From IMG/VR virus record IMGVR_UViG_3300042865_000749, positions 1 to 22,102 of that record: a stretch of DNA of 22,102 nucleotides; one strand, written 5' to 3'. Numbering within the stretch: position 1 is the first letter of the stretch; the number at the start of each line of letters is the position of its first letter. The position numbers and the translations under genes are program-made. Source of the stretch: a virus. Positions 16,150 to 22,102 of this stretch are shown here, one piece after another. Under the pieces are notes generated by a model. It did no database searches. It was given only the letters and a program-made list of their open reading frames with translations, and was not told the DNA's origin.

Positions 16150-16908
16150 ATGGACATTGAAACTGAAAAATTTATAATAGAGGAATATAAAAAAGGGTTG
16201 GGTTCTGTAATGATTTCACGTAAAGTGGGGTTATCTAAACCTACGATATTAGCTGTAATAAAAAAACACAAACTAACGAGGTATAAAGATAGATGTAAAT
16301 GTTTAAAAATAAAAGAAGTTGGTGACAAATTTACATTATCATGGACGTGTAAGATGTGTAAAAACGAATTCCAAAAAACCTCGAAAAATAAATCCGTATT
16401 GTGTCGTAATTATTACAACTCAATAAAAAAAAGTAGTAATTGTAAATCTTGTAGTTTATTATTACAGAGAGGTAAAGGAAATCCTTTTTATGGGAAAAAA
16501 CATAGTAAACAAACACTCGATTTAATTTCCAAAAAAATATCTGAAAATCCACCAAAACAAAGTTGTGTGTCTAAATTGGAAAAAAAATTGTTGAGTGAAA
16601 TTAAAAATAGGGGAATAGATGCTAAAGGAACTGTGTCTATTGATAGATTTATATGTGATATTTTTATTGAAAAATACAATTTAATTATTGAATTTTATGG
16701 TGATTATTGGCATTGTAATCCCAAAAAATATAAATCTGATTATTTTCACCCGCACAAAAAAAAGACAGCAAAAGAAATATGGGACGAGGATAAACTAAGA
16801 ATTGATTATTTGAAAAAAATGGGTTATAATTTAGAAGTTATCTGGGAACGTGAATTCTCAGATGATAAAAAATTAAACAAAATTATTAAAAAATATGTCA
16901 AAAATTAG
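16150..16908 (+). CDS. Free-standing Vsr-like (EDxHD-type) homing endonuclease
   Basis: 252 aa from ATG at 16150; an in-frame TTG at 16144 is a less likely start. Residues ~5-45 form a resolvase-like helix-turn-helix (ISRKVGLSKPTILAVIKKHK). Residues 49-101 carry CxC, CxxC, C and CxxC, a probable zinc-binding unit. 'GKGNPFYGKKHSKQTLDLIS' (~108-127) is a NUMOD3-type DNA-binding motif. The C-terminal nuclease is Vsr-like: E144 (SKLEKKLL), D170 (FICDIF), E181 and H188 in 'IIEFYGDYWHCNP', D212/D214 in 'IWDEDKLR', then 'GYNLEVIWEREF'. The family makes site-specific double-strand breaks that promote its own spread. No intein halves flank it, so it appears to be an intergenic insertion between a terminator and the glycosyltransferase gene, which it overlaps by 14 bases. 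Confidence 0.87.
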   Translation: MDIETEKFIIEEYKKGLGSVMISRKVGLSKPTILAVIKKHKLTRYKDRCKCLKIKEVGDKFTLSWTCKMCKNEFQKTSKNKSVLCRNYYNSIKKSSNCKSCSLLLQRGKGNPFYGKKHSKQTLDLISKKISENPPKQSCVSKLEKKLLSEIKNRGIDAKGTVSIDRFICDIFIEKYNLIIEFYGDYWHCNPKKYKSDYFHPHKKKTAKEIWDEDKLRIDYLKKMGYNLEVIWEREFSDDKKLNKIIKKYVKN

Positions 16909-18109
16909 AGTTCTAGTAACCCCCTCAGACACGACCGGAGTTGGAAAATTCAGAAGTGTAGACCCCCATGTAATGTTACAAAATATGTATCCAGATGACT
17001 TCCACGTGGATATTGATTATCAACCTAGAATTAATGATGTAAATTATTGGAAACAATATCAAATTGTTCATATACATAGGAATATTGGTAATAGTTACGA
17101 ACATACACCAAGTATTATTAATTTTTTGAAATCAATAGGTATTGTTGTTATTGTAGATTTGGATGATTATTGGTTACCAGGAAAGGAGCACCCAATTCAT
17201 ACATTGATTGTACAAGACAAAATCCATGAGAAAATTATGGCAAATTTAAAAGTTGCAAGTTATGTTACTACAACTACAAATATCTTTGCTGATGAAATCA
17301 AAAAATTAAATAGAAATGTTGTCATTTTCCCAAATGCAATCGACCCAACTGAAAGTCAATTTAAACAACCTACTGAGAAATCAGATAGAATAAGAATTGG
17401 TTGGTTAGGTGGTTCATCTCACTTACATGACTTGAAATTGTTAGAGGGATTTGTCTCAAAGAATATATCTTTGAAGGATAAGGTACAATATGTGTTGTGT
17501 GGTTTTGATACAAGAGGTACAATTACTGAAATAAACCAACAAACAGGTGAAAAGAAACAAAGACCAATCAACCCTGACGAAACAGTTTGGGCGAGATATG
17601 AAGAAATTTTCACGAATAAATATGGTACAATTGATGATAACTACAAACAATTTTTACTTCAGTTTAAAGAAGAAGAATACCCAAATATAAGTGATTTACC
17701 ATATAGACGAGTTTGGACTAAACCAATCAATACTTATGCAACTAACTATTCAAAGTTTGATATATCAATGGCACCAATCAAAAACCATATATTCAATAGA
17801 GTAAAATCTCAACTGAAAGTTATTGAGGCTGGTTTTTATAAAAAAGCATTAATTGCATCTGAAGTAGGACCTTATACAATTGACCTCAAACACGCTTTAA
17901 GTTTTGGTAATTTTACTGATGGAAATGCTTTGTTAGTTAAGGAAGAAAGAAATCATAGTGATTGGGCAAAAAATATTAAATTTCTTGTAAATAATCCGAA
18001 TTTAATCGTAGATTTGGGTGAGAGATTATATGAGTCAGTCAAAGACAAATATGATTTAAGAAATGTTACAAGAGATAGAGCTCAATGGTACAAATCACTA
18101 ATTAAATAA
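16895..18109 (+). CDS. GT4-like glycosyltransferase
   Basis: 404 aa. The N-terminal Rossmann half has 'KIRVLVTPSDTTGVGKFRSV' (1-22) with a GxGxxR-like acceptor loop, 'IVHIHRN' and 'VVIVDLDDYWLPGKEH' (~84-99). 'VVIFPNAIDP' (~142-151) is the hinge typical of GT-B enzymes. The C-terminal half starts 'IRIGWLGGSSHLHDLKLLEG' (~166-185) and contains 'KSQLKVIEAGFYKKALIASE' (~304-323), matching the nucleotide-sugar-binding E...E/VxEA region of GT4 enzymes. It transfers a sugar from a nucleotide donor; the acceptor is unknown. Phage enzymes of this type can modify phage DNA, virion proteins or host glycans. It overlaps the endonuclease gene upstream and sits six bases before the exonuclease. With the GT2 gene at 20713 it forms a small glycosylation set. 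Confidence 0.85.
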   Translation: MSKIRVLVTPSDTTGVGKFRSVDPHVMLQNMYPDDFHVDIDYQPRINDVNYWKQYQIVHIHRNIGNSYEHTPSIINFLKSIGIVVIVDLDDYWLPGKEHPIHTLIVQDKIHEKIMANLKVASYVTTTTNIFADEIKKLNRNVVIFPNAIDPTESQFKQPTEKSDRIRIGWLGGSSHLHDLKLLEGFVSKNISLKDKVQYVLCGFDTRGTITEINQQTGEKKQRPINPDETVWARYEEIFTNKYGTIDDNYKQFLLQFKEEEYPNISDLPYRRVWTKPINTYATNYSKFDISMAPIKNHIFNRVKSQLKVIEAGFYKKALIASEVGPYTIDLKHALSFGNFTDGNALLVKEERNHSDWAKNIKFLVNNPNLIVDLGERLYESVKDKYDLRNVTRDRAQWYKSLIK

Positions 18110-18115
18110 AAATAT

Positions 18116-18829
18116 ATGTTAATCAAACAACCAATTACTAAGATTTTATTTATGGACATTGAAACAGTTGGGGGTTGTCCCAACTATGATGTGTGTTCTA
18201 ATTTAAACCCATCTGTGGCTGACCAATTTGACAAATATTTTGATTGGTTCTTGAAAAGGTTTCCTGAAGATAACGAAATTAAAGAAGACCAAAAAAATAT
18301 TGTATTTTCAAGTAGAGCTGGTTTAGTTCCTGAATTTGCAAAAATTATTTGTGTTAGTTTTGCATTTGTTTTAGATGATGGGTCTGTTAGAAAACAAACA
18401 TTTTCAAATGATAATGAACATCAATTGTTGAAAGATGTTCAAGGTTTATTAAACAAATGTGCAAAGTTAGATTTTTGGTTGTGTGGACATAATTTGAAAA
18501 ACTTTGATATCCCAATGTTGGCAAAACGTATGATTATTAATGGATTGATGCCTCCGGCACTTCTTCCATCATATGATACAAAACCTTGGGAAATCAAAGC
18601 AATTGATACCAAAGAAATTTGGCAATATGGGGCATATTCTTCAATTGGGTCACTCGATTTATTATGTTCTACTATGGATATACCAACTCCAAAGGATGGT
18701 GAGGTAAAAGGTGATAAAGTTCACTCAGAATATTGGGAAAAACAAAACATCAAGGGTATTAGTGAATATTGTGAAAAAGATGTTGATGTCTTAATTCAAA
18801 TAATTAAAAAGTTAAAAGAACTCAGATAA
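18116..18829 (+). CDS. DEDDy 3'-5' exonuclease (PolB-exonuclease-like)
   Basis: 237 aa, a complete RNase H-like DEDDy exonuclease. Exo I is 'FMDIETVGG' (D14, E16), exo II is 'CGHNLKNFDIPML' (N126, D131), and exo III is 'YCEKDVDV' (Y218, D222), supplying the four metal-binding carboxylates and the Tyr. The length and the 'SSRAGLVPEFAKIICVSFAF' segment match the stand-alone predicted 3'-5' exonucleases related to the proofreading domain of family B polymerases. It removes nucleotides from DNA 3' ends, so roles in proofreading or in processing recombination ends are plausible. Its TAA overlaps the dUTPase ATG (TAATG), linking it to nucleotide metabolism genes. Confidence 0.88.
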   Translation: MLIKQPITKILFMDIETVGGCPNYDVCSNLNPSVADQFDKYFDWFLKRFPEDNEIKEDQKNIVFSSRAGLVPEFAKIICVSFAFVLDDGSVRKQTFSNDNEHQLLKDVQGLLNKCAKLDFWLCGHNLKNFDIPMLAKRMIINGLMPPALLPSYDTKPWEIKAIDTKEIWQYGAYSSIGSLDLLCSTMDIPTPKDGEVKGDKVHSEYWEKQNIKGISEYCEKDVDVLIQIIKKLKELR

Positions 18830-19506
18830 TGCAAGGAAATATGAAAGATTTGTTTAAACAAGTCGATGATTTACAAAATTATTTAAAAGGAAAGGAAGAT
18901 GAAATAGATTACAATATTATCTATGAAACTTATGGAGTTGACATTAAACAACTAGAACAAGAAATGTTGAATTATGTCCCCAAACAAATACTTGGTTACA
19001 CTAAACTTAATCCCGATGCTATTGACCCTAGTTACAATTATATAAGTGACTCAGGCTTTGACTTGTACTCAACAGAAGAAATTGTTGTAAACCCATTAGG
19101 TAGAGCTTTAATACCAACAGGATTGGCCTTTGACATCAAAGATGGTTATGAAATACAAGTAAGGTCAAAAAGTGGTTTAGCAATAAATCAGGGTTTATTT
19201 GTATTAAATTCACCAGGAACTGTGGATTGTTTTTCTGAAGATATGAAAATTTTAACTATAAATGGTGAAAAACATATTAAGGATTTAAAAATAAATGATA
19301 TAGTATTTTCATTCAATGAAAAAAGTTTAGAAATTGAAAAAGATATTGTTCTTAAAATTTTTGACACTAATGTACAAGATATATTGAAAATTGAGACTGA
19401 AGAAGGTGTACTTGAGGTAACCCCCAATTCAGAAATTTATACAAATAAAGGGATTGTTTTGGCCAAAGATTTACAAGAAAATGATGAGATAATTGTATTT
19501 TTTTAA
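18829..19506 (+). CDS. dut: dUTPase N-terminal half fused to split-intein N fragment
   Basis: 225 aa. Residues 1-133 are the N-extein. A ~50-residue extension comes first (MQGNMKDLFKQVDDLQNYLK), then trimeric dUTPase motif 1 'SDSGFDL' (73-79), motif 2 'RSKSGLA' (112-118) and the first half of motif 3 'NSPGTVD', ending with catalytic Asp133. At C134 the frame passes into an intein. Block A begins 'CFSEDMKILTINGEKHIKDL' and block B is 'TPNSEIYTNKG', then the frame stops after 'DEIIVFF'. dUTPase hydrolyses dUTP to dUMP and PPi, keeping uracil out of DNA. The fragment alone lacks motifs 4-5 and half of motif 3, so activity requires trans-splicing with the product at 20414. ATG at 18841, with AAGGA just before it, is an alternative start. 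Confidence 0.92.
   Translation: MQGNMKDLFKQVDDLQNYLKGKEDEIDYNIIYETYGVDIKQLEQEMLNYVPKQILGYTKLNPDAIDPSYNYISDSGFDLYSTEEIVVNPLGRALIPTGLAFDIKDGYEIQVRSKSGLAINQGLFVLNSPGTVDCFSEDMKILTINGEKHIKDLKINDIVFSFNEKSLEIEKDIVLKIFDTNVQDILKIETEEGVLEVTPNSEIYTNKGIVLAKDLQENDEIIVFF
19228..19503 (+). other. Split intein, N-terminal fragment (Int-N, 92 aa)
   Basis: Starts with the nucleophile Cys (TGT at 19228-19230), directly after the catalytic Asp codon of dUTPase motif 3. Block A is CFSEDMKILTINGEKHIKDL, with the usual 'IKDLKINDIVFSF' continuation. Block B is at about 'VLEVTPNSEIYTNKGIVLAK', with Ser where family members usually have His (TPNH). The fragment ends at a natural stop after block B, the standard split point of the Hedgehog/intein fold. 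92 residues is close to known Int-N lengths of about 90-100. Confidence 0.92.
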
Positions 19507-19512
19507 CCAAGA

Positions 19513-19540
19513 TACTATTTATCAATAAAGATAATAAGTA
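19513..19540 (+). promoter_or_regulatory. Imperfect hairpin at the endonuclease start
   Basis: TACTATTTATC (19513-19523) and GATAATAAGTA (19530-19540) are complementary at 9 of 11 positions around a six-base loop. The right arm ends on the A of the ATG at 19540-19542. In T4-type homing endonuclease genes, hairpins over the ribosome-binding site restrict translation; a similar role here is only suggested. It occupies nearly all of the 33-base gap. Confidence 0.35.
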
Positions 19541-20433
19541 TGTCAGTAAAATGTAAAATTTGTGGGATTGAAAAACAATATTCAATTGTTGAACATTTAA
19601 AATTTGAACATAAATTAACCTCAAAAGAATACAAAGAGTTATATCCAGGTAATTTAGTTAAATCAAAAGAATATGCAACAATATTTTCAGAGAAACAAAA
19701 AACTAAATGGAGTGATACTGAATATAAACAAAAAATGACAAAATCTAGACAAGTATCCCATAATAAATCTGAATTCAAAAATAAAATGTCTAATATTATA
19801 AAAAAGAGACATAAAGAAACACCCGAAATCTATTCAGGTTTTACCAATTGGCATAAAAGTGAAAAATTTAAAGAGTGGGTCAAATCTGAAGATAGAATAA
19901 AAAAAATATCAAAAACATCAAAAGAAAGATGGGAAAATGAGGAGTATAGACAAAAAACAATCAAATCAATCGTAAAAGTGTTGGGTGATGGTAGATGTGA
20001 AAAAGGAAAAGAGTTTAGGGAAAATATGTCAAAAATTATTTCTGAATTATATAGTACAGGTAAATTAAGTAATACAAGTAACAAATATAAAACAGGAAAA
20101 TATGAATCAAAGGAAAATGAAACCTTTTTATATTCATCCTCATATGAATTGGAAACTATGATTTTTTTTGACTCAGTTAATTTTATAAAAAGATGGACGA
20201 ACAAACATGGTATTCGAATAAGATATTTTTATAATGGACTACACAGAAACTATGTTCCTGATTTTTACATTGAATTAGCCAATGGTAAAATCTTTTTAAT
20301 TGAACTAAAGGGGTGGGAAACTGAGGAAGTATTAGTAAAACAACAATTTGCATTAAAAGAATACCCAAACTATAAATTGTTTTACTCAGTTGAAGAACTA
20401 AAAAATTTTATATATGAAAACAACGAAGATTAA
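19540..20433 (+). CDS. Zinc-finger PD-(D/E)XK homing endonuclease within split intein
   Basis: 297 aa. Residues 5-24 form a C2H2/MucR-like zinc finger (C5-x2-C8-x10-H19-x4-H24) followed by 'LTSKEYKELYPG'. The middle (~45-190) has repeated Lys/Arg/Ser-rich helices such as 'KTKWSDTEYKQKMTKSRQVS' and 'SKERWENEEYRQKTIKSIVK', DNA-binding repeats of the kind found in phage homing enzymes. The C-terminal nuclease begins 'YSSSYELETMIF' and has D241 in 'YVPDFYIEL' and E255/K257 in 'FLIELKG', the PD...ExK active site. It stands alone, with its own start and stop, exactly where an embedded endonuclease domain would sit between Int-N (ending 19506) and Int-C (starting 20414). It presumably cuts intein-free dUTPase alleles to spread the whole cassette (inferred). 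Confidence 0.88.
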   Translation: MSVKCKICGIEKQYSIVEHLKFEHKLTSKEYKELYPGNLVKSKEYATIFSEKQKTKWSDTEYKQKMTKSRQVSHNKSEFKNKMSNIIKKRHKETPEIYSGFTNWHKSEKFKEWVKSEDRIKKISKTSKERWENEEYRQKTIKSIVKVLGDGRCEKGKEFRENMSKIISELYSTGKLSNTSNKYKTGKYESKENETFLYSSSYELETMIFFDSVNFIKRWTNKHGIRIRYFYNGLHRNYVPDFYIELANGKIFLIELKGWETEEVLVKQQFALKEYPNYKLFYSVEELKNFIYENNED

Positions 20434-20521
20434 AAAAATAACATCAGAAAAAAAACAAACTTATGATATAACAGTAAGTAATAATCATAACTTCTTTTGT
20501 AATAGTCATTTGATACATAAT
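20414..20521 (+). other. Split intein, C-terminal fragment (Int-C, 36 aa)
   Basis: Starts at its own ATG, inside the last 20 bases of the endonuclease gene. It begins MKTTKIKKITSEKKQTYDIT. Block F is 'TYDITVSNNHNFF', with the conserved Asp and His. Block G ends 'SHLIHN', with the penultimate His and terminal Asn intact. The next codon, TGC at 20522-20524, is the +1 Cys. 36 residues is the classic Int-C length. With Int-N it makes a 128-residue mini-intein. Confidence 0.93.
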
Positions 20522-20716
20522 TGCGGTTATTTGGGTGAAGTAAAAGTTATAATATTTAATACGAATTCAGACCAAGTAACAATAAAAAAAGGAATGAAAA
20601 TTGCACAAGCAGTTTTATGTCCAGTAATAAACGGAAAATATGTTGATTTGGAACTAAAGAAAGATTTAGGTCAAAAAGACAGAGGTGATAACGGATTTGG
20701 CTCAACAGGAATATGA
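20414..20716 (+). CDS. dut: Split-intein C fragment fused to dUTPase C-terminal half
   Basis: 100 aa. Residues 1-36 are Int-C; residues 37-100 are the C-extein. The C-extein begins with Cys37 and completes dUTPase motif 3 (CGYLGEVKVIIFN), then gives motif 4 'KKGMKIAQAVLCPV' and motif 5 'RGDNGFGSTGI' at the very C-terminus, with the Arg and Phe that close over the uracil-nucleotide substrate. Joined to the 133-residue N-extein, the product would be 197 aa with all five motifs in order and 'SPGTVDCGYLGEV' across the junction, a normal dUTPase sequence. Its start overlaps the endonuclease gene, so translation is probably coupled. Its TGA overlaps the next ATG (ATGA). Confidence 0.93.
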   Translation: MKTTKIKKITSEKKQTYDITVSNNHNFFCNSHLIHNCGYLGEVKVIIFNTNSDQVTIKKGMKIAQAVLCPVINGKYVDLELKKDLGQKDRGDNGFGSTGI

Positions 20717-22102
20717 TTACTATAATATACTCAACACATAAGAACGAAGAATATAATTCTAAATTTAAGACCCACCTAATTAATAGTGTGGGTCTTAGTG
20801 ATGTTCAAATATTGGAATATCAAAATAATAATCAATATTCTTTAGCTCAAGTTTACAATAGTGGAATAACTGAATCAATTTATGATATTGTGGTATGTTG
20901 TCACAATGATATTAAATTAGAAAAAAATTGGGGTCAAAAATTATTAAATGATTTTAATAATAACCCTGAATTTGGAATAATTGGTAAAGCAGGTTCTTGT
21001 TATTTCCCTGAATCAGGAATTTATTGGGAAAGGATGAAACAAACTATGGTTGGTCAAGTTTGGCATCAACCTGAAGGACAAAAAAAATGGTTGAGTTTGT
21101 ATTCACCAAAAGTACCCTTTATTATTCCAGTTGTAACAATTGATGGTTTATTTATATCTTTTAATAAAAACAAACTTAAACATAAGTTCGATGAAACTAT
21201 TGGAAAGTTTCACTTTTATGACCATAGTTTTACAATTCCAAATTATTTAGATGATGTAAAAATTGGAGTAACATCTTCATTTGAAATAACACATGAATCT
21301 ATTGGTCAACCAAATCAAGAATTTTGGGAATCTAAAGAAGTTTTTCTCACAAAATATAAAAATAAATTACCATTAGATTTAAAACCTGAAAAGGTATATG
21401 TCCCTGAAATTATTGGGAAAAATTTAGATAAAAAAGATAAAGTAGCCATAATAATCCCAACAAAGGGAAAATTAGATTTATTATTCCAATGTTTAGAATC
21501 ATTTTATTTAAATTGTGATTCTAATTTTTTTGACATTTTTATAGCTGATACAGGTTCTTCTTCGGAAGAATTATCAAGTATTGAAAATACGATTATGTCA
21601 TACAAAAATATAAAATTAATTAAATATTCATTTTATAATTTTGCAAAGATAAATAATGATGTTGTGAAAAATTATGTAGGTAAACAATATGAATACATTT
21701 TGTTTTGTAATAATGACATCAAAATTTTGAACAACGTAATATACAGTATGATTAAAGTTTTCAAAGATAACCCAAAAGTTGGTACTGTAGGTTGTAGGCT
21801 TCACTTTGAAGACAATACAATTCAACATGATGGTGTTATAATGTTTATAAGAGATAATAATCAATTAGGTGTAACACATAAAAATCTAAGTACATATTAT
21901 TCCTATAGTTTAGGGTTAAATAAAAATTTTGGTAATACAGGTGGATTGATGATGATAAGAAGATTCACATTTGAAAAGTGTGGTTTCTTTTGTGAAGAAT
22001 ATGATAGTTGTTTTGAAGACGTTCAACTTAATGGAACTACTTTACTTTTAGGTTTAGATAACTATTGTGATGGTAATTCAGTTGCCTACCACTATGAAAG
22101 TC
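20713..22102 (+). CDS. Two-domain GT2 glycosyltransferase, C-terminus beyond window
   Basis: Starts at ATG 20713, overlapping the dUTPase TGA (ATGA), and stays open to the right edge (463 codons). Two GT-A domains lie in tandem. Domain 1 (~1-220) starts 'MITIIYSTHKNEEYNSKFKT' and has 'DIVVCCHNDIKLEKNW' (HND at 64-66), 'VVTIDGLFISF' and 'FHFYDHSFT'. Domain 2 (~244-463+) starts 'VAIIIPTKGKLDLLFQCLES', with 'YILFCNNDIKIL' (D335 of the metal-binding motif), 'GNTGGLMMIRR' and 'EEYDSCFEDVQL' (ED at 435-436). Both have the residues of active or recently active enzymes; domain 1 looks more diverged. It transfers sugars from nucleotide donors to an unknown acceptor. Together with the GT4 gene it may decorate virion proteins or DNA (inferred). 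Confidence 0.85.
   Translation, partial: MITIIYSTHKNEEYNSKFKTHLINSVGLSDVQILEYQNNNQYSLAQVYNSGITESIYDIVVCCHNDIKLEKNWGQKLLNDFNNNPEFGIIGKAGSCYFPESGIYWERMKQTMVGQVWHQPEGQKKWLSLYSPKVPFIIPVVTIDGLFISFNKNKLKHKFDETIGKFHFYDHSFTIPNYLDDVKIGVTSSFEITHESIGQPNQEFWESKEVFLTKYKNKLPLDLKPEKVYVPEIIGKNLDKKDKVAIIIPTKGKLDLLFQCLESFYLNCDSNFFDIFIADTGSSSEELSSIENTIMSYKNIKLIKYSFYNFAKINNDVVKNYVGKQYEYILFCNNDIKILNNVIYSMIKVFKDNPKVGTVGCRLHFEDNTIQHDGVIMFIRDNNQLGVTHKNLSTYYSYSLGLNKNFGNTGGLMMIRRFTFEKCGFFCEEYDSCFEDVQLNGTTLLLGLDNYCDGNSVAYHYES

Noticed and set aside
16148-18165. A 16-base exact match between the starts of the endonuclease (16148-16163) and exonuclease (18150-18165) genes, both encoding MDIET
   Set aside because: In 22 kb of AT-rich sequence one such match is within reach of chance, and similarity stops on both sides. 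I see no flanking repeat that would make it a target or insertion scar.
19228-20521. Group I intron or sequencing frameshift as an explanation of the interrupted dUTPase
   Set aside because: The interruption starts with a Cys codon, carries clear intein blocks A/B and F/G and ends HN|C, with separate starts and stops for three ORFs. A frameshift in a contiguous intein would not give a nuclease with its own N-terminal zinc finger and both gene ends.
1-22102. tRNA or rRNA genes
   Set aside because: Almost all of the window is coding and the few short gaps contain no cloverleaf-like or rRNA-like sequence.

Overview
The window looks like part of a tailed double-stranded DNA phage genome (Caudoviricetes). 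It is AT-rich and tightly packed, with genes that abut, overlap by a few bases or share a TAATG stop/start. Most starts lack a clear Shine-Dalgarno sequence and sit behind A/T-rich leaders, which fits a Bacteroidetes-type host. An N-terminal domain resembling the SprB/gliding-adhesin repeats of Bacteroidetes, in the 417-aa tail protein, agrees with that. The host is an inference.

Left block (about 1-13407, all minus strand): a virion or tail-tip/fibre operon read right to left. It holds a 716-aa LamG-like protein with a cysteine-rich insertion; two fibre proteins (376 and 674 aa) that share Gly/Thr/Ser-rich beta modules; several proteins joined by long Thr-Pro 'TPTPT' linkers; a 139-aa conserved phage protein; a 57-aa small protein; three tandem glycine-rich paralogues (299, 296 and 306 aa) that look like polyglycine adhesins; a 417-aa multi-domain TPT-linked protein; and the start of another tail protein that runs off the left edge. 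The block looks like a host-recognition module that changes by duplication and module shuffling.

A 53-base divergent region (13408-13460), dominated by an 11-bp perfect inverted repeat, separates it from the plus-strand right block. First come five short conserved phage genes (13461-16017), one a stand-alone WYL-domain protein, closed by a rho-independent terminator (16042-16087). Next is a free-standing Vsr-like (EDxHD-type) homing endonuclease (16150-16908), overlapping a GT4-like glycosyltransferase, then a DEDDy 3'-5' exonuclease.

The standout is at 18829-20716. A dUTPase gene is broken in two, right after the catalytic Asp of motif 3, by the two halves of a split intein (92 + 36 residues). 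Between the halves, where an intein's endonuclease domain would normally be embedded, lies a separate gene for a zinc-finger/PD-(D/E)XK homing endonuclease. Trans-splicing would rebuild a 197-aa dUTPase with all five motifs. This matches the published 'fractured gene' arrangement, but with a dUTPase host and a non-Vsr nuclease; the intein also has Ser where the block B His normally sits. A two-domain GT2 glycosyltransferase follows and runs off the right edge.
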